Source of the DNA: Phocoena phocoena | Taxonomy: Eukaryota; Chordata; Mammalia; Artiodactyla; Phocoenidae | Length of the DNA stretch: 64,000 bases | NCBI RefSeq assembly: GCF_963924675.1 | Contig: NC_089224.1 | Location: forward strand, 61,427,464 to 61,491,463 | Direction: 5' to 3' | In this document: positions 1-11,045 of the stretch, in pieces | How the letters are laid out: each line of letters starts with the position of its first letter | How positions within the stretch are numbered: the first letter of the stretch is position 1 | Notes under the pieces: generated by a model | Database searches by the model: none | What the model was told of the DNA's origin: nothing | The model's input: only the letters and a program-made list of their open reading frames with translations | Position numbers and translations under genes: made by a program

Positions 1-44
1 TTCCAGTCTTCTGGAAAGCTCCCTGATTTTGTTGCAGACGAGCC

Positions 45-90
45 TGCATCGGCAGGTGGACTCTCAACCACTGCGCCACCAGGGAAGCCC
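45..90 (-). mobile_element. CHR SINE head fragment
   Basis: The first 46 bases of a CHR SINE (tRNA-derived head with the box A part) lie on the minus strand, ending at the standard SINE 5' end at 90. The body, box B and A-tail are missing at the low-coordinate side. Truncation at the 3' side is not what target-primed insertion gives, so a later deletion or rearrangement is likely. Confidence 0.85.
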
Positions 91-265
91 TAATATCCCA
101 CCTTTTAAGAGGCCAATTTTTCTTTGCAAGCCCAGGTAATCCTCTTTCAATGTCCGGGGAGATTTCATATTAAACATCAAGAAAATGCACATGACAATTT
201 GATTCACATTAATAATATTAATAACAATAATAATTGTTATCAATACTGAAGATGTTATATACATG

Positions 266-365
266 AAACATTTCATTTAATACAATCATCCTCTGAGCTG
301 GTTATCATTATTTCCATTTTACACATGAAGAAACAGAGTTAAAGAGATTAATTGATAAAAACAAA
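266..365 (+). mobile_element. MIR SINE fragment
   Basis: This stretch shows the MIR core pattern: a run close to 'ccattttacacatgaag', then 'aaacagagttaaagag', matching the conserved part that normally reads as fourteen or so bases of 'cattttacagatgagg' followed by 'aaactgag'. It is diverged and lacks clear ends. Confidence 0.6.
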
Positions 366-471
366 TTCATTCAACTCTTAGAATTTGATTCTCATTTTGG
401 TTAAACACTCTCAGTATTCTTCATTAAATTAACTCATTTTTACTTAAAAATTATTGTAAAAGAAAGCTTTA

Positions 472-679
472 GGGCTTCCCTGGTGGCGCAGTGGTTGAGA
501 GTCCGCCTGCCGATGCAGGGGACGCGGGTTCGTGCCCCGGTCTGGGAGGATCCCACGTGCCGCGGAGCGGCTGGGCCCGTGAGCCATGGCCGCTGGGCCT
601 GCGCGTCCGGAGCCTGTGCTCCGTAGCCGGAGAGGCCACAACAGTGAGAGGCCCACATACCGCAAAAAAAAAAAAAAAA
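472..679 (+). mobile_element. CHR SINE, short form, complete
   Basis: Full-length short CHR SINE running from 'gggcttccctgg' to 'accgc' plus a pure A-tail. It carries the tRNA-like box A region (tggtggcgcagtgg) and box B (gggttcgtgcc). A perfect 14-bp TSD, aaaagaaagcttta, flanks it at 458-471 and 680-693. The pure A-tail and clean TSD suggest a fairly recent insertion. Confidence 0.97.
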
Positions 680-693
680 AAAAGAAAGCTTTA

Positions 694-1385
694 TATTACT
701 AATAGAAATTCAGAGCTGTTTGACATAAATGAAAGGTAAGAATAAAAATAAATATGAAACTATTCGAATTTAAAACTGTCAAAGGTACCACCTAAAAACC
801 ACCTCATGTATATAAGATATGTGTAGCACACTTTAGGAAACACCAAATCATAAGATAAAATCAACATCAAGACTCTATTTCGTAGTATATTCTATCGGAA
901 GTGAAATATTGCATAAGTATTACGTTAGGATACATATTTATTAGCTGAACTAGTAATACACTGAGTAAAGAAATTTCTATTTCACTGATCTAGTGGTCAA
1001 ATGAGAGAATGAAGTGGCAAGTAGCATCCACTTCCTTCTTACTTGTGGCTTTGCCAACCCAGGACTTCCTCAGGTGGGTCATCAAGGCGTCTCATACTTC
1101 TTTTCTTGGGCTCTGGAGACCTTTGAGAGTGTTGTGTGGGAAAGAATCAGGAATCAAGCAGAAATATGAAGGAGTAGCTAACAGGGAGGAAACTCCAAAA
1201 ACAAGGGCCTGGAGTTGGCAGTAATTTATGGCAGGTTCAGGAAGAAAGATGATATTCTGGACTTCATAATCATACCTTTAAAGATTGGGTCCAGTGCTGG
1301 GCTCTGCGGCAGTAAAACTATAGGCAAACCTAGTCCAATCTGCTATGTTTTGTGGAAGTTTTTCTCATGGTAATTACCCTGGGCA
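694..1385. other. No recognised feature
   Basis: AT-rich sequence with no repeat family or gene I could recognise. A 71-codon open frame at 1009-1224 on the plus strand resembles nothing known to me and has no supporting signal. Confidence 0.4.
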
Positions 1386-1460
1386 CCCGCTGAGTGTTCC
1401 GATTCCTGAGCCCCACCCCAGATTTTCTGAATCAGAATCTTTGTCAATAAACCAGAAGTC
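1386..1460 (-). mobile_element. MER5A-like hAT fragment
   Basis: The run 'cctgagccccacccc' followed by 'tctgaatcagaatct' matches the middle of MER5A read in antisense. MER5A is a non-autonomous hAT-Charlie DNA transposon. Both termini are missing. Confidence 0.5.
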
Positions 1461-1935
1461 AGTCTTTTGGAAACCTTCCTTAAAAAAAAAAAAAACTATC
1501 TGTGCACATTATTTGTCTATCATTTTCAGATACAATTCACTTTAAAGATATGTGGTATTAGAAAATACTCTGGTTTCTAAAACATACAACATAGTGTGAT
1601 TATTTTTAAAAACATTTTTATTGAATTTGAATTATATTCTTTTCTCTCTGCTCCTGAGTTACTAACCAAAATGAATAGACATTAGAGAAATTAGGAAACT
1701 TTATACATTTAAACAATCACTGTTTATGAACCAAGTGAACAGCATCCATTAATTACCTACTATGCTATGTGTTGATATTAAGCACTGCACTGGATGGATT
1801 TACTAATAGGGGAACCCTTTGCAGAAAGGTGAGGTTATGGGTGACTTGAAAATATGGCACAGTGATGGTTTCCCATAACTTCCATTCTCCTAATTTTTCT
1901 TGGTAACAAAACCCTATATTTTTAGCTAAGAACAT
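1461..1935. other. No recognised feature
   Basis: AT-rich sequence with a short A-run at 1482-1494. I recognise no repeat family or coding signal. Confidence 0.4.
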
Positions 1936-2215
1936 GGTATTACGTTTTCCAGCCTCTTTTGCACCTAGTGCAGCTGTGTGTCTAAATTCAGTCTAGTAGG
2001 ATGTAAGTAAGTGGAAGCGTTATGTTCAATTTCTAGAACTTTCTTAAAGAAAGGGAGCATTCCCGTCTTCCTTTTGAGTATTCCTGCTATTCTGCAGACA
2101 AGCTTGATGTCTACTGACATCTTGAATCTCAAGGTAGCCTTGGGATGGAGGCTGTACATAGCAGAGGAACAAAATAGAAGGGACCAGGGTGGCTCTCACT
2201 TTCTCTCCAATTTGT
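1936..2215 (+). mobile_element. MLT1-like LTR fragment
   Basis: The order of motifs fits an MLT1-class ERVL-MaLR LTR: a 'ccagcctcttttgcacctag' block near the start, 'aggatgtaagtaagtggaag', a central block around 2100-2130, and 'aatagaagggaccagggtgg'. The 3' end characteristic of the family is missing, and the right side runs into the inverted repeat at 2200-2248. Confidence 0.55.
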
Positions 2216-2248
2216 AAGTCTTACTTTCAGACATAAATTGGAGAGAAA
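2200..2248. repeat. Perfect 14-bp inverted repeat (hairpin)
   Basis: The arms tttctctccaattt (2200-2213) and aaattggagagaaa (2235-2248) are perfect reverse complements around a 21-nt loop. No family I know explains it. Confidence 0.95.
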
Positions 2249-2479
2249 AGCACTTTGAACTTGCTGTTGCCACTATTTGGGGGAGCTTTCTGTCACTTGC
2301 CGTTGAATAAAAGCTTAACTAATAGAGATAGCATTTCTTGAACTTGGAGGCAAGATGCTAGAAGCATGAATTTTGTTGCAGATGAGCCTTGATTGTTTCT
2401 AGTAAAATCTAGAGCTAAATATGTAGGCCACTATATGCTGGTGGGGGACAATTACTCACAAGTGTTAAGGATGGTGGGC

Positions 2480-2627
2480 TGGAAGAAATGATATTTGTGT
2501 AATAGAGGTGCTAAATATCGTTACAACAGCAGACATTACAGTATGTAAATGTATTAAATTAACACATTGTATACCTTAAACTTATGCAATGTTATATGTC
2601 AAATATGTTCAGTTAAATAAAGAGAAT
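2480..2627 (+). mobile_element. L1 3' end
   Basis: The last part of an L1MA/MB-type 3' UTR: 'cacattgtataccttaaac' followed by 'tgcaatgttatatgtcaaa' and 'aaataaag' near the end. This is only the 3' tip of a 5'-truncated copy. Confidence 0.75.
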
Positions 2628-2639
2628 GGTGGGCTGGGC

Positions 2640-3670
2640 TTCCCCTTTTGTCTTTTCGAAGGTTGTACTTTGCTTACTTAATAGAAGCCATCAAGGAATT
2701 TAATCTATTGTCTCTCAAGCCAAGGGGATCTCCCTACAGTTCAGTTAACAAGAGACAGCTTAACTTATAATGCCTAAGAGTAGGGGTTGGGGTGCAATGC
2801 TTTCCCCACCATCAGAAATATCCGATGGCAAGAAGCTGGATGACCGGGATGGGTGATGTGAGCCATGCTGGAAAGCAAGATCTTGCTAGACAAACATGTT
2901 CTGTTAAGATATACAACATTTTTTTTTTTTGCTGAAAATTCAAGTAGATCTCAAGAAGGAGAGCCACAGGACTTACTACATAATTTGTGGAGTTCAGTGT
3001 AAAACAGAAATGTGGATTTCCTGCTTATTCAAAAAGCAGGAAAAGAGTGTTATTAAAGGTATTACAACTTAAGGCTTTTTCTTTTCTTCTGAAAGTCTTT
3101 CAAATTGTCATCGTGGATTTTTTTTGTTATTTAATGTTATTCTAACTAAAGATAAATTTAAAATTTTAATAATCAGCATGGATTTTACTATTCTTTATAT
3201 TGTACAGTACCAGTGTTAAATGCAAATATAAGAGCACTGAACTTGTGTGCAGAATCACTGAAATTACATAATTCGTGTTTCATAGCTCATAGTTGCATAT
3301 GTATTTTGTTCTTATTAGAACAGGAATCACCACACAAAACTACTGTTTTTCATTTTCATCTCTGTGCACATTCTTCCAACACTTTCTAAGTTATTGATGA
3401 GTAAAGAGGACTGACATCATTTTTAGCATAAGTGGTTAGCTACTGCAGGAAAGTAACGTGAGTAGGAAAGGATCTAATACTGGGAAGTTCATCTTTCTTT
3501 AAACATCATTGCTTTCTTTCATGTATTTGAAGCAAGTGCTAGTTCAAATGAAAGCCTGACCTTTTGTGGTTGTCAGAGCCATTACTTACTCAGACACAAA
3601 TGTAACAAGTTTACCTTGAGCTTGCTTTAAATCTCAGTGAATACCCACTCACTGTGGTTGGGAGGAATTC
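2640..3670. other. No recognised feature
   Basis: AT-rich sequence of about 1 kb in which I recognise no repeat family and no open frame above 60 codons. It could hold diverged repeats that the eye misses. Confidence 0.4.
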
Positions 3671-3835
3671 TGTTTTCACGGGGCATCCTAAACACTAGAT
3701 GCGAGTGGGGTGGCGAAAAAATGGCGGCATGAATGCGTATTGCCACACTGGACGTCTCCTCTGCATATGCTCCGTTGTCACTTATCAAACACAAAGAGAA
3801 AAGTAAGATGGCACAGGTAGCGCGTCCGTGAAGCT
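3671..3835. promoter_or_regulatory. CpG-rich patch with YY1-type motif
   Basis: About ten CpG dinucleotides fall within 160 bases in a region otherwise nearly free of CpG. The run aaaatggcggc at 3718-3728 matches the consensus for the zinc-finger factor YY1. There is no TATA box and no recognisable downstream gene. It is too short for a standard CpG island. A regulatory role is inference. Confidence 0.4.
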
Positions 3836-5204
3836 AGCCTTATAGGGCAATAAAGAAGACTAGAGATCATAGGAATTCCCTCTGACTTAATCATTCTTTG
3901 ACACAGCCTACAGGAAAGCTCTTCCGGATTTTAGCCTCATGAGGAAAATGCTCCCCTTGTATGCTCTCTCCTTCCCTATCTTATAAATAACCCACACCTT
4001 TCTTTCTTCAAACCTCCATGTAGCACCCTCTTCAGGGTGTTTTGTGATCCTACCTCTCCTCCTGGGAAATTCTGAGAGAAATGTATTCCACTTTTTGCCA
4101 GGATTTTTGGAATCTATCATTTCATTCAAGCTAAAGTGTGGGAGTGTTGGGAGGTGGACAAACCCACCCTATAAACCAGGATGAAGATGACCGTGGATGC
4201 TCCAATTTCAGGACAGTTTCCCCATCGTGGAGAGCTGCAAATACTTTTCCTACCACATCACTAAGAAAGGTTAGCACATCAACAAGGCAAGCATCAAGAC
4301 CGTACTGACTGCAGCCATAACAGGAAACACGCTTCTATTTAGTGACTTTGGACTCACCTCCTTCTGAATAATAAACCCTTCTATTATTTTGTTAAAAAGT
4401 ATTAGGCGCTTCTTGACCCTGGCTTGCTTTACTAGAAAAAAACCATACTGGCTGAAAATGGCTTTCTTCAGTGAAAAGGCAGAGCCAATGTTTGGTCCTT
4501 CCTTCTTCGGACTTCCAGGCCTTTTTCCACCTCTGGCCACTTGATTGTGGATGGCAAGCACATTTTCCTTCTGGGCAATCTAATTAGTCAACTTATTAGA
4601 CTGGGCATCTAATAAGTCAACCAATTCATGCTGCCATCATCCGATAATAGCTTAATGAATTCCACTTCAAGAATTTGCATCTTAATAGGGGACATTTTTA
4701 AGTAAAAAAAGAAGGAGGACCTGGATGGGGAAGAAGAGGTTTTAATACCCAGAATTTTGTATGTATCCGAGAGTGCAAAGGCAATGGATTACTCTGCTAG
4801 TTCTTAAGTTTGTGTTATTTGGGAAACAGTTAACCTTATGAAAATGGAAAGAAGATTGAACTGAGGGTGGAACAATCCACGATAATAGTGGAGGCTTTGC
4901 TAAACTCCTTTGACAAACCCTTCACTAATTCACAATTGTGTTTGCTTGAAACAAAAAAGCTTCCCAACTATTTTGGTTCAGTTGAATAAGAGAAAGCAGC
5001 TTGGCTTCAATAAATATCCTAGCATCATACTAATAAATGATGTAGTGGCAGTGAGGTTGGGAAGGCAGAAAATTATAGAATAAACCGTAGACCACTTCCT
5101 TTAGCTTGTTTTAAATGGTAAAGATAAATTCCACAAGTAGAATTAAAGTGGTTACATTGAGAGGTTAGAAAAACTCTGACATTGTTTCAATCTAACCCTT
5201 AAAT
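3836..5204. other. Unassigned sequence with short open frames
   Basis: No repeat family recognised. Minus-strand open frames of 73 codons (3908-4129) and 96 codons (4271-4561) show no domain, signal peptide or homology that I know. The second is lysine-rich with a hydrophobic C-terminal end. A local duplication and inversion sits at 4571-4620. Confidence 0.35.
4571..4620. repeat. Short direct repeat combined with 10-bp hairpin
   Basis: The 21-base unit at 4571-4591 recurs at 4601-4620 with two differences. Between and overlapping them, acttattaga (4591-4600) and tctaataagt (4608-4617) form a perfect inverted repeat with a 7-nt loop. The mixture of direct and inverted copies suggests a local template-switch event. 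Confidence 0.85.
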
Positions 5205-5690
5205 AACATCCTTTAATGAATCTTTGCTACCTACAGGGAAGAATATCTCTCACGGCCTCTGGTTCCTTCACACCTTGCCAGCCTTCCCTTTTCCCACTCC
5301 CTCCTTTGCAGTTTTCTTCTCCAATAACATGGATTGCTTATCATTTTCCCCACACAAGGCTGTGTCTTCACTTCATACCTTTGATCACACTTCTCTTTCT
5401 GAATATCTTCATCTTCTCTCCAACCTGCCTTTGCCTGGCTAATGCTTACTCATCCTTCAATATTCAGCTCAAATATCATCATCTCCAAGAAAACTTTCCC
5501 TTGATCCATCTCCAGACTTAAGGCGACTTAAGTATCCCTTCTAAGTAAAATTCCTTTGTGCTAGATGTCAGTTGTGTTACTTTATTATGAACTTCTTGAA
5601 AGCCCAGACCAAGTTTTTTTTTTTTTTTAATTCCCAACACCATGATAGGCAGTCAATAAATATGCATTGATTTAATGAATGAATGATTCA
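5205..5690 (+). mobile_element. L2 LINE 3' part
   Basis: The sequence follows the 3' portion of L2: 'gctaatgcttactcatcc' then 'tcagctcaaatatcatc', 'aaactttcccttgatcc', and a terminal block with 'gtcaataaatatgcattg' and 'aatgaatgaatga'. An A/T-run at about 5615-5630 interrupts it. L2 was active before the placental radiation. Confidence 0.65.
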
Positions 5691-5699
5691 CGGAGTCTA

Positions 5700-6395
5700 A
5701 TGACCTGAGGAGAAAACTGTGATTTGGAGGGGAAAATGGCTTTTCTCACAACTACCTTGACACCTGTATCCAGCTCTCCTGACTTCAGATCATTAAACTA
5801 TTCTCCACAAACAACTAGAAGTTCCTAGAAACAGGAAAATAGTTGTTAATTAGATTTAAAAAGAAAAAGCCAAAGAAAAGGCACCGAGATGGAAATCATT
5901 AAGGCATATAGGTATGTTTTCACTTTAAGAAAATTAAGAAGTGGCTTGCTGAATTTAGATGCCACTCCACCTCTTCAAGGATAAAATGCTGAATTTATCA
6001 CACTTGGTACTCAGATTTATACTTGGTAAATTTATTTGTAAGATTAAAGATATAAACAAGCTCATTAAAGAGTGTCAAAAACTTGTCAACATCAAATAGC
6101 TGTTACATAACATTTTGAAATCTAGGTTATTATGTACAGATTGCGTCTCCATTTTTTAAAATCCCATGTTCTGAAAATTAAGGGCAAATTACCACTTAGG
6201 TTTTTCCAGACTCCAAATATTTTGAAAGTGTTGAGAGCTATTTGGGAATTCTAAAACCTGACTACAGATAGGATATATAATAATATTGTTATTCCCATTC
6301 AAAATTATTATTGTCATTTCAGCAAAGGGGAAAACTAGATGGGAAAAAGTTTGGATTCTTTTCCTTCATAATTGCTTAAAGGCCAAGTTTTGTAT
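5700..6395. other. No recognised feature
   Basis: AT-rich and without open frames. I recognise no repeat family. Confidence 0.4.
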
Positions 6396-6399
6396 GAAA

Positions 6400-6842
6400 A
6401 ACATTTTCTGAAGATAAAATAATTCCCTGCTTCATCCAGCCTCCAAATATTTTAAGTTACTCCTGTTGATTACCCACCCAACACTGATTCCCCTCCTACC
6501 AAGAACACCCCAATTTTCACTCATTTATCCACAGCTCCCTTACCCGAAGCTACGTGTTTCAGGAGTAATTCCACTTCCTTCTTAATGATTGGCTCAGAAT
6601 GGGGGCTAAAGAGGTTGTGTATAGGTAAAGCTGGGACTACCATTTGATGAAGGCAATAAACAGATGAGGGCAGAGGCAAAAGAACCATCCCTGGGACAGA
6701 AAGCTAGCCCTGCCAGATTGATATAGTCCTGAAGTCTGCCATACTTCTGGACTTCCAGTTATGTACATCAATACATTTCATTATTGTTTAAATAACTTGA
6801 GTTTCTGTAACTTGCAGTGGAAAGAATCCTGATTAATATACA
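6400..6842 (+). mobile_element. MLT1-type LTR
   Basis: An ERVL-MaLR LTR of the MLT1 class. The 3' end is diagnostic: 'cttctggacttccagttatg', 'caatacatttcattattg', 'gagtttctgtaacttgca' and 'aaagaatcctgattaata'. No internal MaLR sequence flanks it, so it is a solo LTR or a fragment. Confidence 0.75.
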
Positions 6843-6844
6843 GC

Positions 6845-7400
6845 AAAATTAGCAATTTCATTTAGATTAGTAAAATATCTAATGTAAAACTCTAAGAAAA
6901 TGTTTTACTTTGAAGTAATTCAGCTTCTCTGTATTTTTCTGTTCTTGAGCTAATTATTTGGCATTTGGAGGAGCATCCATTATTTTAAAACTTAATATTC
7001 TCTGTCATTGTACCTCTCACACAGAAAACCATCTATTTCTGCATTTTAATGGATACTCTGAAAAACTCTGAGGTTTTTCTTCCCTCCTTCATCTTGATTA
7101 TCACGATTCCACTGATTGTGAGTATATTAACCCCATACAGAGCAAATCGTGTGGCCCTTAGGAGTTCCTCAGAGCATTCAGTCATCCAGGTGACTCATTA
7201 ACTTTTGTGTATTTTCATAGAATGTCAGTGCACTTGCAAGACTGCTAAATTTTACCCTGAAGTCTTGGGGTTACTATATGCAAGTGGGTGCTTTCCTGGT
7301 TCTGTTTGTCCTAAACATTCAAAGGATCCAGTGTTGGTGAGTTAATGAAAGAACCCACAGTATAAGAAAAATAGAAATACAGTGTTATAAGTATTGTCAG
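6845..7400. other. No recognised feature
   Basis: AT-rich sequence between an MLT1 LTR and an L1 fragment. I recognise no family. Confidence 0.35.
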
Positions 7401-7404
7401 GTGA

Positions 7405-8818
7405 AGACAAATGGCAATATTTCATTCTTTTTTATGGCTTGAGTAGTATTCCATTTTATATTATACCATATTTTCTTTATTCATTCATCTGTTGGTGGAC
7501 ACTAAGGTTGCTTCCACATCTTGCTATTGTAAATAAGTTGCTCTGAAGGTTGGGGTGCATGTAGCTTTTCAAATTAGTGTTTTCATTTTCTTCAGATATA
7601 TATACAGGAGTAGAATTCCTGGATCATATGGTAGTTCTATTTTTAAGTTTTTGAGGAACCTCCATACTGATTTCCATGGTGGCTGTACCAACTCACATTC
7701 CTACCAACAGTGTACTAGGGTTCCTTTTTTTCCACATCCTTGCCAGCATTTTCATTTGTTGTTTTTTGATGATAGCCATTCTGGCAGCTGTGAGGTGATA
7801 GCTCATTGTGGCTTAGATTTTCATTTCTCTGATGATTAGTGATGTTGAGCAAATTATCATGTACCTGTTGGCCATCTGTATGTCTTCTTTGGGAAAATGC
7901 CTATTTAGGTCTTCTGCCCATTTTTTAACTGGGTTGTTTGTTTTTTTGATATTGAGTTGTATGAGTTCTTTATATATTTTGGATATTAACCCCTCATCAG
8001 ACATATCATTTGCAAATATCTTCTCCCATTCAGTAGGTTGCCATCTCATTTTGTTGATGGTTTCCTTTGCTGTGCAAAAGCATTTAAGTTTGATTAGGTC
8101 CCATTTGTTTATTTTTGCTTTTGTTTCCCTTGCCTGAGGAGACACATCCAAGAAGATACTGCTAAGAACTATGTCAAAGTGTGTACTCCCTATGTTTTCT
8201 TCTAGTTTTATGGTTTCAGATCTTACATTTAAGTTTTCAATCCATTTTGAGTTTATTTTCGTGTATGTTATGAGGAAATGTTCTAATTTCATTCTTTTAA
8301 ATGTAGCTGTCCAGTTTTCTCAACACCAATAATTGAAGAGGCTGTCCTTTCCTCACTGTATATTCTTGCCTCCTGTGTCATAGATTAGTTGATGATATGT
8401 GCATGGATTTATTTCTGGGCTCTCTGTTCTGTTCCATTGATCTATGTGTCTGTTTTTGTGCCAGTGCCATACTGTTTTGATTATTGTAGGTTTGTAGTAT
8501 AATCTGAAGTCACTGAGTGTGATCCCTCCAGCTTTGTTCTTTTTTCTCAAGATTGCTTTGACTATTTTGTGGTTCCACACGAATCTTTGGATTATTTGTT
8601 CCAGTTCTGTGAAAAATGTCATGGGTATTTTGATAGGGATTGCATTAAATCTGTAGATTGCTTTAAGTAGTATTGGCATTTAAAAATATTAACTCACCAA
8701 TCCATGAACACAGGATATCTTTTCATTTATTTATATTGTGTTCAATTTTCTTAAGCAATTTTTACAGTTTTCACAGAATAGGTCTTGTACCTCATTGGTT
8801 ACATTTATTCCTACCTTG
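7405..8818 (-). mobile_element. L1 ORF2 3' half, antisense
   Basis: Read on the minus strand this is the C-terminal half of L1 ORF2 (reverse transcriptase thumb through the C-terminal domain). Minus-strand open frames of 108 codons (8353-8679) and 159 codons (7813-8292) carry L1 motifs such as [51 protein letters not shown] and [15 protein letters not shown]. Stops and frame changes separate the frames. The copy ends near 7405 without 3' UTR or A-tail and starts abruptly at 8818, so both sides are truncated. Confidence 0.95.
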
Positions 8819-8819
8819 T

Positions 8820-10817
8820 ACCCATATGATTACATCTGAGGTATATTGCCAAATAATGGGTATCATATTTCAAAAAGGATTATAGCTAATAAGAGTTCAC
8901 CCAGGGGAGGATAAGTATGACAGGAACCTAGAAATCATCTCACATGGATTGAACAAATCATTTAGCCAGGTTGATCAATTTTTTAAATGATGTTTTGTCA
9001 TTATAGAGAGAATACACAATTGATTCACTGTAGAAAAATAGAGAATACAAAGACAAAGAAAAGAATCTCACATCCCACCATCCAGTGATTGACACTATTA
9101 ACATCTTAGTACGTATCTTTGAAATATATATGTATTTCTTATGTCTTTTAAAATCTAGAGTAGTCCCTTTTCTTATGACCATTGAAGACTGAAGGCCAAT
9201 CGACCTCCAGAATGTTCCACCTTTTTGGATTTGTCTGGTTACATCCTCTTTTACTCTAACCCCTGTGTGAGTGATTTTAAAGGCTTGATGGATTCAAGTA
9301 AAACACTATGGATAGAATATCATAGGTGATATTGTATACTTCATGCTTGTTGTGTCACATCAGAAGACATGGAACTTCTAGTTCATCTACAATTAATTTG
9401 CTAAAATTGAGCTGCACTGGAGTGATGGCAGTCTGAACTCTCTGTTGTATAATTTGATTTAACTTCTTGTGAGTAGAACATATTCTGTGTGATATTAGTT
9501 TGGCACCAAATTAATGTCCAGGTTCCCATCAACCATTTACCTAATGATTTTAACCTTGATAAACCTTGTCTGAATTGATAAATTAGCTAAAGTTTGTAAA
9601 ATGAAGTTTTACTAATTCTGTTATTCCTCCTACATTTACTAACTGGCATTTATAGTAGAGTGCTCCCTTACCAACTGGTCTGGGCCTCAATTACCAGTTG
9701 ATGAAATTGCCGGGATGATGTTTATGGAATCCTAGAAGTATTCCAAGGAACATATAAAGTTATTGGAAACGTTTATAATGCCTGAAAAAAAAGAGTATAT
9801 AACTGTCGTTATATATTCAAATCTGGCCCTCTGGAAAAGGAATTAGATCTATTATGCATTGTTCCAGAGGGAAGTTTAGAAAAGGCAAATATTAACTCAA
9901 CACAGAGAATAACTTTTTGTAGGTTTTCCTCACAAAGAAGTAAGGAAATATGTGTCTCTGAAAATATTCAGAGGCTGAACCTATCATGGTTGTTAGTTCT
10001 CAAGTGCATCTCCTCAGTTGAAATATTAGAATTATAAGATTCTCAGCAGAATAGAAAATCCAATAGAAATAGTGCCTAATTTTGTACCAACATTCTAGTA
10101 AACCAATAAAATTCGAATAAAGCTCAGTAATAAGACTAAATCTCAAGAGTTACAAACTGAGTGAGTGTCCTTATTTTTGCATTCTTCATACTGGCAGTGA
10201 TAGATATGGCTGCTGGGGGAAATGGCTGAGATGGGGAAGTGAATATGGGTATGACTCTCTGTGAGGGAAATGAACGTTTCAGGACCACTCAGTGAATTGT
10301 GGACCTTAGCTTCTTCCCTCCAGTCAGGAACAGTTTATATCCCCCAGTTAGGTGGATTGAATCCTGGAATAGCACATATAACAAAATATTAGAAGAATTC
10401 TGATAAAGACTGGATATTACTGCCTTATCTCTTACTGTTCTTCCTTGCTTCCCATTTCCTTCCTTTCTAACCCTGTACCTATCCCAATTCCTTCAGGTTG
10501 CAGAAAATAAATCCGTCCTAAACTAGAAACGGAAACAATCTCAGATGTGGTAGGAAGGTAAACTACATGTTATATGCAGTATGTTATAGCAAATAGAATG
10601 TCCTGAAGATCATACAGTCATACTCTGCACCCACAGCCATTAACTTTATTGGTAACAACGCACAGCTCTAGACCAGAACACGTGTTCTAAGTTCAAATAT
10701 TGATAATATTCATAATAATGACAGCTGGACCGACCTAGTCCAAGGTGACTTTCACTTTGTAAATTACCAAACCAGCAAAATTATATGAAATAAAGTGCGA
10801 AGTTATCTGCGATAAAG
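8820..10817. other. Mostly unassigned sequence
   Basis: Two kilobases of AT-rich sequence. The part at 8960-9560 has the texture of an old interspersed repeat, but I could not name a family. No coding signal. Confidence 0.35.
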
Positions 10818-10828
10818 AATGCAAATGA

Positions 10829-11034
10829 GGGCTTCCCTGGTGGCGCAGTGGTTGAGAGTCCGCCTGCCAATGCAGGGGACACGGGTTCGTGTCCCAGTCC
10901 GGGAAGATCCCGCATGCCATGGAGCGGCTGGGCCCGTGAGCCATGGCCGCTGAGCCTGCGCGTCCAGAGCCTGTGCTCTGCAACGGGAGAGGCCACATCA
11001 GTGAGAGGCCTGCGTACCGCAAAAAAAAAAAAAA
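10829..11034 (+). mobile_element. CHR SINE, short form, complete
   Basis: Full-length short CHR SINE with A-tail. The TSD aatgcaaatga is perfect at 10818-10828 and 11035-11045. The TSD contains the octamer atgcaaat (a POU/Oct factor motif), so insertion left two octamers about 215 bp apart. Confidence 0.97.
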
Positions 11035-11045
11035 AATGCAAATGA

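Noticed and set aside
472..545. tRNA gene-like box A and box B at SINE heads
   Set aside because: These are the tRNA-derived heads of CHR SINEs; there is no tRNA cloverleaf with acceptor stem.
3671..3835. CpG island promoter
   Set aside because: The patch is only about 160 bases and has no adjoining gene; called only as a CpG-rich patch.
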